Source: Deltaproteobacteria bacterium (lineage in GTDB: Bacteria > Myxococcota_A > UBA9160 > SZUA-336). Taken from it: DNA of 6,752 nt. The stretch covers positions 1 through 6,752 of the forward strand of contig JAUXJB010000088.1 in the NCBI GenBank assembly GCA_030624945.1, read 5' to 3'. The position numbers and the translations under genes were made by a program. The notes below the pieces were generated by a model. That model was not told where the DNA came from, ran no database searches, and saw nothing but the letters and a program-made list of their open reading frames with translations. Positions 1-6,657 of this stretch are shown piece by piece (the first letter of the stretch is position 1; the number at the start of each line of letters is the position of its first letter).

Positions 1-1
1 C

Positions 2-1168
2 CCCACGGATCGCAAGTCCCTGGACGAGGCGCTTCAGGCGGCGGGAGTGGTCTTCGGCGTCGACGAGGAGGCCTGTGAGGACGTCGCGGGCTGCCTGCAG
101 GATTCGGATTACGAGATCGACGAGCTGGTCGTGGCTCGGGGATCGGCTGCCGTGCGGGGCAAAGCCGGACGCCTCGAGCTCCAGTTCAACCCGGAGCTTC
201 TGGCCGGCAGGCTGCGCGGAGACGGGACACTCGACTTCCGAGACCGCGGTCTCCTGGCGCCGGTCGAGCCGGGGGAGGTGATCGCGACCTACACCCCCCC
301 GACGGAATCCCGGCCCGGCCGCAGCGTGGAGGGTCGCGAGCTCGCCGCCGAGCCGCCGCGCGATCCGCTTCCGACGCTGGCTCAAGGCGTCGAGCTCACG
401 GAGTCGGGGGAGATTCGCGCCACGATGGCGGGCGTCGTCTCGTTTCAAGAGAACTCCATCCTCTCGGTGACCTCCAACTTCCAGCACCAGGGCGACGTCG
501 ACCTGAAGTCCGGGAACCTCCAAATGGAGGGCAGCCTCGTGATCACGGGCGATCTGGCGCGCAACGCTTCGGCCGCTGCAACCGCGGATCTCGTGGTGCA
601 CGGAATGGTCGAGGGCGGCACGTTGCGGGCCAACGGGTCCGTGACCGTCGGGGGAGGCGTGATCGGCTCGGAGACGTCGCATGTCGTGGCCGGAGGCGAT
701 CTCGCCTGCAACCACGCCGATGGCGCCGACCTGCGATGCGGCGGGACGCTCTCGATCGGGGCAAACGTCATCAAGAGCCGCCTGACCGCCAGAAAGATCG
801 TGGTGGGGAAGGAGCGAGGCTCCGTCGTGGGTGGCGAGCTCCGAGCCGCAGAGAGCATCTCCCTGTGTGATGTGGGGTCGAAGCTCTCCACGCGCACCGT
901 GTTGGCGATCGGCCCGATCCAGGACTACAGCTTCCCTCTCGAGGCCGGCGCCAAGCTCGGGGACACGGCATCGCGAATCCGCGTCGTGGGCACGGACGCC
1001 GACCTGCTCCCGAAGGCCGTGGTGCAGATCTCGGGTGTGGCTTATCCGGGTGTGGTCATCAAGCTCGGCCCGCACGAGCTCCAGATTCAGGATTCCGTCC
1101 GCTCGGTTCGCTTCGTCTGGGATCCGGACAGCGAGTCGGGGATCCGGATGGACAACCTCCGCAGGTAG
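2..1168 (+). CDS. FapA/DUF342 family polymer-like beta-helix protein (5' partial)
   Basis: The open frame runs from the window edge (first full codon at base 2) to TAG at 1166-1168, giving 388 residues with no start seen. An internal GTG at 47 is a possible start but cuts into the conserved part: the preceding residues (DEALQAAGVVFGVDE) match the usual family segment with a G-[IV]-[VF]-[YF]-G-[IV] core. The family signatures follow in order: a D-x-R-D-R-G-type block with PVEPGEVIA, then P-G-x-S-V-E-G, then from about nt 430 to 915 a run of short Gly/Asp/Val repeats (GDVDLKSGN, GSLVITGDL, GMVEGGTL, GGGVIGSET) typical of the right-handed beta-helix, and a closing YPGVVIKLG segment. Full-length members are usually longer, and many have a coiled coil after the helix; none is visible here. 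FapA was named for flagellar assembly in Vibrio, but most DUF342 proteins have no proven role, and no flagellar gene is visible here. The next gene lies 57 nt downstream on the same strand, so co-transcription is plausible. Confidence 0.9.
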   Translation, partial: PTDRKSLDEALQAAGVVFGVDEEACEDVAGCLQDSDYEIDELVVARGSAAVRGKAGRLELQFNPELLAGRLRGDGTLDFRDRGLLAPVEPGEVIATYTPPTESRPGRSVEGRELAAEPPRDPLPTLAQGVELTESGEIRATMAGVVSFQENSILSVTSNFQHQGDVDLKSGNLQMEGSLVITGDLARNASAAATADLVVHGMVEGGTLRANGSVTVGGGVIGSETSHVVAGGDLACNHADGADLRCGGTLSIGANVIKSRLTARKIVVGKERGSVVGGELRAAESISLCDVGSKLSTRTVLAIGPIQDYSFPLEAGAKLGDTASRIRVVGTDADLLPKAVVQISGVAYPGVVIKLGPHELQIQDSVRSVRFVWDPDSESGIRMDNLRR

Positions 1169-1225
1169 CTTCGCTCCGTAGGGCTCCCTCAATGCGAGGC
1201 TCCGGAAGCCGAAACAGCTAGGGAC

Positions 1226-3787
1226 GTGCTGCGCATCCCGACCAGCCCAAGCGTGGTCTCTGGAGTCCTCGCTCTCGCGCTCCTCACCCCGGGTCTCTCA
1301 CCCGGCCTGGATCGCGCCGAGCTCGCGACTCCGGAGACGCGCCCGCCAGGCCTGGCGCCCCTGGCGAACCTGGAAGCGGCGGAAGTGCTCGATCCGCCCC
1401 CGGAGAGGCCTTTGGGCCCCCAAGAGCCCGCGGAGGAGGCCGCGACACCCGGAGGCGGCCCGGGCTTCCAGCCCCGGCCCGAGCCTGAGGGAGAGGCAGA
1501 GACAGCCGTTCCGGCCAGTCCACCGGACTTCGGAGCCCGGCCCGAGCCACTCCTCGTCCCGGCCGAGAACGAGGCTCCCAGGGCGAGCGCGGAGGCGGTC
1601 CACGAGGCCGACCGAGGCGTGCGCGAGTCGGCCGCCATGCTGGTCGTCGAGACACCCGGCCTACCGCGACAGCGACCGCGCGATGCGGGGTGGCAGGCCT
1701 GGCTCGCCCTGTTCGAGGCCTCCTTGCGGGATGCCCAGGCGAGCCTGCCACCGGGCTGGCAACCCCGCGTTACCGCCTTCCGCAACTGGGCCAGCGTCTC
1801 ACCGGGCAGCTGGATAGGGCTGGGCGCCGCGACGTCCCTTCTGATCTTGCTGGTCGCCCTACGCCTCGCGCGGCGGCCCGGCGATCTCATCGTCTGCATC
1901 GAGTATCCGACGGAGCTGCGCGGATCCTTCAGCGTTCAGCTGACCGCTAAGCGACCGGGCATGGAGGGCGCGGGGCAGGGCACCCAGGAGAGCCGTCACA
2001 AGCGCGTCTCGACCAGGACCGCCCACCACATGGTGGCGCGCGAGACCGAGTTCACCGGGCTGCGACCGCGCAGTTACTGGGTCCGAATCGATGGGTCGCT
2101 CCGGAACCCGGCTGCCTCGGACGAGGTGTTGCGGGACCACGTCGAGACGCGCTGTATCGAGATCAAGCGAAGAGAGACGGTCCGCGTCGACTTCGACCTG
2201 CGGTCGCAGGGCTGCCCGTTGGAAGTCAAGGTCCTCTGGGACGGACGACCCGTCCACGATGCGTCCGTGGCGGTGTTCGGTCGCCCCGAGACGCTGCGCT
2301 ACGCGCGCAACGGTGTGGCCCGGCTGGAGCTGCCGATCGGCCAGCACGAGCTTGCCATCGGCAGCGGCGATCGCGTGGCCGAACTCGACGTCGAGATCGA
2401 ACGACACGAGCTAATGAGTGTGTCGGTCGAGCTTTCGGGCGCCGAGAACGTCGTGTTCAAGGGCTGTCCCCCGGCCATCGAGCCGTACCTGCAAGGGGAC
2501 CTGGACGGAGCAGCGCAAGCACTCGAACGAGAGGGGCAGGAGCAGCTGGCCCACGTGCTCCGCGCCAGGCACCACGAACAGGCCGGCGAGGCCAAGCGGG
2601 CGGCGGAGCACTACGAGACCGCGGGCGTGCTGGACCGGGCGACGGTCCTGCTGGAGCAGGTAGCGCTCGAGGATTCCGGGTTCGTGGACGCCCGCAGGAT
2701 GTTGGCGGACATATTCGAGCGCGAGGGACAGGTCGAGCGGGCCGCCGACAAGCTCGAAGAGGGGGCCGCTCTTGCGGGCTCGGGAGAGGTCGCGGCGGAG
2801 CTCAAGTCGACGCTGGCCGACCTGCTGGCGCGTGCCGGCGATGACCAGCGGTCCTTGGACGTCCTCGAGCAGCTGCGGGTGAGCGAGCCCCGGCACCCGA
2901 ACGTCACGACGCGCATAGAGACCATCCGCAAGAAGCTTTCCTCGGAACGGAGGGCCGACCCCGCGGAGACGGTCGTCGATCCCGTCCGCATCAGTGATTC
3001 GGGGAGCCGCTACGACATCCTCGAGCAGATCGGGCGGGGAGGCATGGGCATCGTGTTCAAGGCGCGCGACCGGCGTCTCGGAAGGCTGGTAGCGCTCAAG
3101 CAGCTGCCCGAAAACCTTCGCGACCACCCGGCCGCGGTAGAGCTATTCCTGAGAGAGGCGCGTGCGGCGGCCGCCCTCAACCACACCAACATCGTCACCC
3201 TGTTCGACGCGGACGAGGAGTACGGAAAGTTCTTCCTCACCATGGAGCTCCTGGAGGGGGCGCCCATCAACGTCATCCTGCAAAAGAACGGCCCCATCAC
3301 CGCGCAGGTCTGCGCGCGACTGGGGCTGCAAATCGCCGCAGGTCTGCAGTGCGCGCACGGCCAAGGTATCGTTCACCGCGATATCAAGACGGCGAATCTG
3401 TTCTGGACCAACGACAAGGTGCTCAAGATCATGGACTTCGGTCTCGCCAAGATGATCGAGGAGGTGCGCCGCGCGACGACGGTGATCGGGGGCACTCCCT
3501 ACTACATGGCCCCGGAGCAGGTGACCGGAAAGGGCGTGGATGCCCGGGCCGACATCTATGCGTTTGGCGTGACCCTCTTCGAGCTGCTCACGGGCAGGGT
3601 GCCCTTTCCCGACGGCGACATACCCTACCACCACCGCCATACGCCTCCGCCCGACCCGCAATCCCTCGCTGCGGACGTGCCGGACGCGCTGGCCGCATTG
3701 ATCCTCGACATGCTCCAGAAGCAGCCCGAGGCGCGCTGCGCCAACGCCGGCGAGGTCGCCCAGCGACTCGGCCCTCTGGCCGAGTAG
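1226..3787 (+). CDS. Membrane-anchored Ser/Thr protein kinase with TPR-like repeats and C-terminal kinase domain
   Basis: This is an 853-residue Hanks-type kinase. Residues 10-27 form a hydrophobic N-terminal segment (signal or anchor). About 30-190 are rich in Pro, Glu and Ala, probably outside the membrane. About 196-213 form a transmembrane helix followed by RLARR, which predicts the rest is cytoplasmic. Residues 219-410 look beta-rich, possibly two PEGA-like units (inferred). Residues 418-570 are helical with TPR-like A/L/Y spacing. The kinase domain spans about 596-850 and looks catalytically complete: G-loop GRGGMGIV 603-610, VALK Lys625, Glu644 of helix C, HRD 717-719 with Lys721 and Asn724, DFG 737-739, APE 762-764, Asp776 and Arg837. 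The Arg before the catalytic Asp marks an RD kinase likely switched on by activation-loop phosphorylation (TT at 751-752, T757). The kinase sits at the C-terminus, the reverse of PknB. The GTG start is the least certain part: AGGGA lies only 1 nt before it, but it preserves the hydrophobic N-terminus. Substrates are unknown. Confidence 0.92.
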   Translation: MLRIPTSPSVVSGVLALALLTPGLSPGLDRAELATPETRPPGLAPLANLEAAEVLDPPPERPLGPQEPAEEAATPGGGPGFQPRPEPEGEAETAVPASPPDFGARPEPLLVPAENEAPRASAEAVHEADRGVRESAAMLVVETPGLPRQRPRDAGWQAWLALFEASLRDAQASLPPGWQPRVTAFRNWASVSPGSWIGLGAATSLLILLVALRLARRPGDLIVCIEYPTELRGSFSVQLTAKRPGMEGAGQGTQESRHKRVSTRTAHHMVARETEFTGLRPRSYWVRIDGSLRNPAASDEVLRDHVETRCIEIKRRETVRVDFDLRSQGCPLEVKVLWDGRPVHDASVAVFGRPETLRYARNGVARLELPIGQHELAIGSGDRVAELDVEIERHELMSVSVELSGAENVVFKGCPPAIEPYLQGDLDGAAQALEREGQEQLAHVLRARHHEQAGEAKRAAEHYETAGVLDRATVLLEQVALEDSGFVDARRMLADIFEREGQVERAADKLEEGAALAGSGEVAAELKSTLADLLARAGDDQRSLDVLEQLRVSEPRHPNVTTRIETIRKKLSSERRADPAETVVDPVRISDSGSRYDILEQIGRGGMGIVFKARDRRLGRLVALKQLPENLRDHPAAVELFLREARAAAALNHTNIVTLFDADEEYGKFFLTMELLEGAPINVILQKNGPITAQVCARLGLQIAAGLQCAHGQGIVHRDIKTANLFWTNDKVLKIMDFGLAKMIEEVRRATTVIGGTPYYMAPEQVTGKGVDARADIYAFGVTLFELLTGRVPFPDGDIPYHHRHTPPPDPQSLAADVPDALAALILDMLQKQPEARCANAGEVAQRLGPLAE

Positions 3788-3788
3788 A

Positions 3789-3820
3789 CTCGGATCCGAG
3801 CCTCAGGCGAATTCGCGCCT
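3789..3820. terminator. Tandem palindromes between convergent genes, possible bidirectional terminator
   Basis: Only 32 nt separate the kinase stop (3787) from the stop of the lactonase on the opposite strand (3820). Two inverted repeats fill it. CTCGGATCCGAG at 3789-3800 is a perfect 12-nt palindrome; its left half can also pair with CCGAG at 3780-3784 around a TAGA loop. AGGCG at 3805-3809 pairs with CGCCT at 3816-3820 around AATTCG, and contains the perfect palindrome GCGAATTCGC (3807-3816). Neither is followed by a clear T-tract on either strand, so a classical intrinsic terminator is not shown. The position favours a role in ending or insulating the two converging transcripts. Confidence 0.35.
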
Positions 3821-4776
3821 CAGTAGGAGCCCTGCTTCTCGAAGATCGAGCGTGGATTCTCGACGGTGAGCCGCCGGAGGTCCGCTTCGTCGACCCCGGC
3901 CTTCCGCAACGCCGGAACCACATCGTCGGGAATGTGCCGGAAGTTCCAGTTCGGGACCCTCGGGCGCATGACACCGTCGAAGACATCCTTCGGCATGAAG
4001 TCCAGATGGCAGCAGGCGTCGTGCGAGAGGACCATGCGTTCCGCCCAACCGCGCTCGCAGAGCTTGGCAATGGTGGAGATCCGTTTGTCCGTGGAGAGGA
4101 CCCCGTCCAGACCGAAGCGGTCCATTCCGATGAAGCTGCCTCGGCGCAGAACCGACTCCAGGTAGTCGAGGTCGTCGCTATCCCCGCAGTGTCCGATCAC
4201 GACCCTGGAGAGATCCACGCCCTCGTCCTCGAACACATCCTGTTGGCCCGGACCGACGCCCGCCGAGGCATCGGTGTGTGTCGAGATCGGAATGCCCGTC
4301 GCCCGATGCAGTCGCGCTGCCACCCGGAGAAGCTTCTCGTTGATGGTCGTGACCGCCTGGTCGGTCGCGCACTTGATGATGCCGGCCTTGATATCGGTGC
4401 CTTGAATTCCCTTCTCGACGTCCTGGATCAAGAACTCGACGATGCGATCGGGCTCCCAGCCGCCCATCCAGGGCTCCTCGTGGAAGTACAAGCCCGTCGC
4501 CACGACGACTTGCATCCGGGCCCGCTCCGCGACCTCACGGATCACGTGAACGTCGCGGCCGAGATTGATCGGGGTCAGGTCGACGATGGTCCGGACACCG
4601 CGCGAACCGGCGGCCTTCGCCTCTTCGGTCGCGAAGCGCACGACATCATCGACATCCACCCAGCCCGCAAACGCCTGCCGCATCGCCGAGTTCGCGATCA
4701 GGATGTGCTCGTGCATGAGCGTGAAGCCCAGGTCCCCCGTGTCGATGGGTCCCAGCACTCCGTTGATCTTCGCCAT
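3820..4776 (-). CDS. Phosphotriesterase-like lactonase (PLL-type metal-dependent hydrolase)
   Basis: This is a 318-residue TIM-barrel amidohydrolase of the phosphotriesterase family. All six binuclear-metal ligands are visible: His22 and His24 (MHEH), Lys135 (the lysine that is carboxylated in the family), His167 (STHTDA), His196 (IGHCGDSDDLDYL) and Asp253 (LSHDACC). The spacing nearly equals that of the archaeal lactonase SsoPox (22, 24, 137, 170, 199, 256). Tyr97 and Arg220 (MDRFGLD) match the SsoPox Tyr97 and Arg223 that shape the lactone pocket. The late segment PNWNFRHIPDDVVPAL resembles the mycobacterial PPH-type lactonases. Known PLLs hydrolyse acyl-homoserine or other lactones, with weak organophosphate side activity; the actual substrate here is not determined by sequence. 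No signal peptide is seen, so it is probably cytoplasmic. The frame could begin at 4806, but ATG at 4776 has GGGAGG 8 nt upstream and gives the usual PLL N-terminus. It is divergent from the CoA-transferase gene and convergent with the kinase gene. Confidence 0.92.
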   Translation of the reverse strand: MAKINGVLGPIDTGDLGFTLMHEHILIANSAMRQAFAGWVDVDDVVRFATEEAKAAGSRGVRTIVDLTPINLGRDVHVIREVAERARMQVVVATGLYFHEEPWMGGWEPDRIVEFLIQDVEKGIQGTDIKAGIIKCATDQAVTTINEKLLRVAARLHRATGIPISTHTDASAGVGPGQQDVFEDEGVDLSRVVIGHCGDSDDLDYLESVLRRGSFIGMDRFGLDGVLSTDKRISTIAKLCERGWAERMVLSHDACCHLDFMPKDVFDGVMRPRVPNWNFRHIPDDVVPALRKAGVDEADLRRLTVENPRSIFEKQGSY

Positions 4777-4784
4777 GGCATCCG

Positions 4785-4790
4785 CCTCCC
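4785..4790 (-). promoter_or_regulatory. Ribosome binding site of the lactonase gene
   Basis: Read on the minus strand this is GGGAGG, ending 8 nt before ATG at 4776. It decides the start in favour of residue MAKINGVLGP over an ATG ten codons upstream (4806), which has no comparable purine run before it. Confidence 0.7.
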
Positions 4791-4811
4791 GTGGGGACTG
4801 TATCACGGCGG

Positions 4812-4840
4812 TTGACTCGGACTTGCTCCTCGCGTATGAG
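4812..4840 (+). promoter_or_regulatory. Candidate sigma-70-type promoter overlapping the CoA-transferase start
   Basis: TTGACT at 4812-4817 (5 of 6 to the -35 consensus) lies exactly 17 nt before TATGAG at 4835-4840 (4 of 6 to the -10 consensus). The predicted transcription start is around 4846-4848. That is inside the annotated ORF and at or next to an in-frame GTG at 4848, so a leaderless transcript is possible. In GC-rich DNA such a match can arise by chance. Confidence 0.3.
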
Positions 4841-6059
4841 CGATGGGGTGAGCGAGCTCGACGAAGACACGGGTGGAGCGCTCGAAGGACTGCGCGTGCT
4901 CGACATCGGGACGCTGAACCCGGGTCCGTTGGTCGCGGCGATGCTGGGCGACCTGGGCGCCGACGTGGTGAAGGTCGAGCCGCCTACCGGCGATCCGCTG
5001 CGGCAGTTCGGGAAGGGACGTGGCGGGCGCTCGAACACATGGGCCGTCATCGGTCGCAACAAGCGCTCCATCGCGCTCGACCTCGCGAGCGAAGCGGGCC
5101 AACGTCTCCTGCTCCGCCTGGTGAAACACGCCGACGTGCTCGGGGAGAACCACCCGCCGGCGCGGCTCGCACAGTGGCATTGCACCTGGGAAGAGCTCTC
5201 CCGGGTGAACCCCCAGCTGGTGATGGTGAGCGTGAGCGGATACGGGCGCACGGGACCCTACCGGGAGCGCGCCGGGAACGGCACGCTGGCCGAGGCATTC
5301 GGCGGGCTCACGAACCTGACCGGCGAGGCCGACGGTCCGCCCATGCTCTCCTCCGCGGGCATCGGCGACAGTCTGACCGGGATCTTCGGTGCGCTCGGAG
5401 CGATCTCCGCGTGCTACCACCGCGACGCGCGCGGCGGGCGGGGCCAGCACGTCGACGTGGCGATGTACGAGCCGATCCTCCAGCTCGCCGCGACCGGGGT
5501 GACCGGCTACGAACCGGGCAGCCCGGCGCCGCGCCGCGTGGGCAGCCGACTGCCGGGCGTCGTCCCCCGCAACGTCTATCGCACGCTCGCTGGCGACTGG
5601 ATCGTGCTGTCCGCGACGACCGATGCGATGGTGGGACGGCTCCTCACGGTGATGGGCCGTGATGACCCGGATAGCCGCGCGCGCTTCGGTTCGGGGCGCA
5701 GCCGCGCCGAGCACGCCGACGAGCTCGACGCGGCCGTCGCGGATTGGATCGCGGCGCGCCCCCGGGGCGATGCCCTGGATGCGCTGGTGAAGGCACGCCT
5801 CCCCGCCGCGCCCGTGAACGATCTGGCCGCGATCCTCTCCGATCCGCACGTCGTCGCGCGCGAGAATGTGGTCGAGGTCGAGGATCCCGAGGGCGGGAGC
5901 CTTCCGATGCTCGCCCCCGCACCACGCCTGAGCGGCACGCCGGGGCGCGTCCGGAGCCCCGGTCCCCCCCTGGGGAAGCACGCCCGTGAGATCTGCGCGG
6001 ACTGGCTGGGACTGGCGACCGAGGAGATCGACGCGCTGGAACGCGAGGGCGTGATCTGA
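4836..6059 (+). CDS. CaiB/BaiF family class III CoA-transferase
   Basis: This 407-residue protein belongs to the family III CoA-transferases, which move CoA from an acyl-CoA donor to a carboxylic acid through an aspartyl-CoA intermediate. The N-terminal hallmark LRVLDIGTLNPGPLVAAMLGDLGADVVKVEPP-type block is at residues 19-50. RNKRSIALDL is at 74-83, VSVSGYGRTGPYRERAG at 131-147, and the catalytic Asp is Asp178 in GIGDSLTG, followed by GGRGQHVDVAMYE at 200-212. PAAPVNDLAAILSDPHVVAR at 323-342 is the typical C-terminal block. Length is normal for the family. One departure: the usual VENFRPG-type segment reads GENHPPA at 103-109. The acid and CoA donor cannot be told from sequence; relatives act on carnitine, bile acids, formyl/oxalate, succinyl/aromatic acids and others. 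The start is uncertain: GTG 4791, ATG 4836 and GTG 4848 are in frame, none with a good Shine-Dalgarno; 4836 or 4848 fits family N-termini best. The selenoprotein gene follows 56 nt downstream. Confidence 0.92.
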   Translation: MSDGVSELDEDTGGALEGLRVLDIGTLNPGPLVAAMLGDLGADVVKVEPPTGDPLRQFGKGRGGRSNTWAVIGRNKRSIALDLASEAGQRLLLRLVKHADVLGENHPPARLAQWHCTWEELSRVNPQLVMVSVSGYGRTGPYRERAGNGTLAEAFGGLTNLTGEADGPPMLSSAGIGDSLTGIFGALGAISACYHRDARGGRGQHVDVAMYEPILQLAATGVTGYEPGSPAPRRVGSRLPGVVPRNVYRTLAGDWIVLSATTDAMVGRLLTVMGRDDPDSRARFGSGRSRAEHADELDAAVADWIAARPRGDALDALVKARLPAAPVNDLAAILSDPHVVARENVVEVEDPEGGSLPMLAPAPRLSGTPGRVRSPGPPLGKHAREICADWLGLATEEIDALEREGVI

Positions 6060-6102
6060 TCCCTCCCGCCGGTGCTAGACTGTGCACGGGAGAAACCACC
6101 AC

Positions 6103-6110
6103 GAGGAGGA
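6103..6110 (+). promoter_or_regulatory. Strong ribosome binding site of the selenoprotein gene
   Basis: GAGGAGGA contains GGAGG at 6105-6109, with 6 nt to GTG at 6116. This near-perfect Shine-Dalgarno fixes the GTG as the start and shows that the frame carrying the in-frame TGA is a real, translated gene. Confidence 0.8.
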
Positions 6111-6115
6111 GCAAG

Positions 6116-6655
6116 GTGGATCAGATTCGCATTCTCGATCCGACGGCACCGGCGCGCGAGCTCAACGCCGATCCCGGACCGGACGCCGGCCCCCTGGCCG
6201 GTCGCACGATCGGGATCCGCGACGATGGCACCTGGCAGTCGTTCATCCATACGACGGACGAGTGGGCCGGACTGTTCGAGGCGGCCGGGGCAAAGCTGCG
6301 CTGGTGGCACGCGGGTGGCCGTGTGGGTGACACCGGCGAGCGTACACGGCAGGCCCTGGAGGACTTCGCGGACGAGATCGACATCGCGATCGTCGGCTTG
6401 GGGAATTGAGGCTCCTGCACCTCCTGGACGGTTCACGACACCGCAGTCGTAGCCGACCGGGGCAAGACGGCGGTCGCCGTTGTGACGCAGGAGTTCGAAG
6501 GGCTTTCCCGGACCATGGCCGCAAACGCGGGTCGGAGCGGTCTGCGCGTGCACGTGCTCCCGTACCCGCTGGAGACGCGACCGGAGGATGAGGTGCGCGA
6601 GATCGCGCGTCAGCACTGGCCGTTGCTCCTGAAGACGCTGGGAGCGCTGGAATAG
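6116..6655 (+). CDS. UGSC family selenoprotein with in-frame TGA (Sec98)
   Basis: The gene encodes 179 residues if TGA at 6407-6409 is read as selenocysteine, from GTG at 6116 to TAG at 6653-6655. Before the TGA, the sequence shows the N-terminal pattern I-R-[IV]-L-D-P-T (residues 4-10), GRTIGIRDDGTWQSF at 29-43 and a strand ending IAIVGLGN at 90-97. Residue 98 is the TGA, followed directly by GSCTSWTVHD, so the motif reads Sec-Gly-Ser-Cys, the feature that names the UGSC (seleno)protein family. Cysteine-bearing homologues have Cys-Gly-Ser-Cys here, in a context like GLGDCGSCTSW. The frame then stays open for 81 codons with sensible content: TAVAVVTQEFEGLSRTMA, a hydrophobic strand LRVHVLPYPL, and a C-terminal helix. 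U98/C101 form a CxxC-like redox pair (selenenylsulfide expected). The molecular function of the family is not established; thiol redox chemistry is inferred. A strong hairpin follows the TGA. Alternatives are a pseudogene, or a sequencing error of TGC/TGT to TGA. Confidence 0.88.
6407..6409 (+). other. Recoded TGA (selenocysteine codon)
   Basis: The TGA falls exactly at the position of the first cysteine of the C-G-S-C motif in Cys-containing homologues, is preceded by VGLGN and followed by GSCTSWTVHD in the same frame. Reading it as a stop would remove the second motif cysteine and almost half the protein. Decoding needs SelA, SelB, SelC and SelD elsewhere in the genome; none is in this window. 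Confidence 0.85.
6422..6462 (+). promoter_or_regulatory. Candidate bacterial SECIS hairpin downstream of the TGA
   Basis: An imperfect hairpin begins 12 nt after the TGA. From the top: ACGAC (6435-6439) pairs with GUCGU (6446-6450) around the hexaloop ACCGCA (6440-6445). C6434 is bulged. CGGUU (6429-6433) pairs with AGCCG (6451-6455) with one U-G pair. A6428 opposes A6456. UCCUGG (6422-6427) pairs with CCGGGG (6457-6462) with two U-G pairs. That is 16 base pairs in total. Thirty nucleotides separate the TGA from the loop, within the range for bacterial SECIS elements, which lie inside the coding region. The loop holds a G, but at its fourth position, whereas many known elements have it in the first two. 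The fold was made by eye, not by energy calculation. Confidence 0.65.
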
Positions 6656-6657
6656 TC

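Noticed and set aside
1192..1221. A 9-codon ATG...TAG frame just before the kinase gene, as a possible regulatory leader peptide
   Set aside because: It has no Shine-Dalgarno and no attenuator-like hairpin, and such short frames are common by chance.
1166..1226. Readthrough of TAG at 1166 to fuse the FapA-like protein to the kinase (same frame, no other stop between them)
   Set aside because: Both proteins have natural ends here: the FapA-like protein finishes its usual C-terminal segment, and the kinase begins with a hydrophobic anchor. No signal for TAG recoding is seen, and all 19 codons between could be open by chance.
3349..4815. A 488-codon open frame on the plus strand spanning the kinase end and the lactonase region
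   Set aside because: It overlaps two well-supported genes, its translation is Arg/Gly/Asp-rich with no recognisable domain, and long spurious frames are expected in GC-rich DNA.
4803..5981. A 392-codon open frame antisense to the CoA-transferase
   Set aside because: It is the antisense shadow of a strongly recognised gene, with low-complexity composition and no domain.
6076..6081. TAGACT as a -10 box for the selenoprotein gene
   Set aside because: It matches 4 of 6 positions, but no -35-like sequence lies at the right distance; the gene may simply be co-transcribed with the CoA-transferase gene.
6116..6409. A complete 97-residue protein ending at TGA 6407
   Set aside because: The frame continues with the conserved GSCTSWTVHD and 81 sense codons; stopping here would split the family motif. 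It is the truncated form of the selenoprotein.
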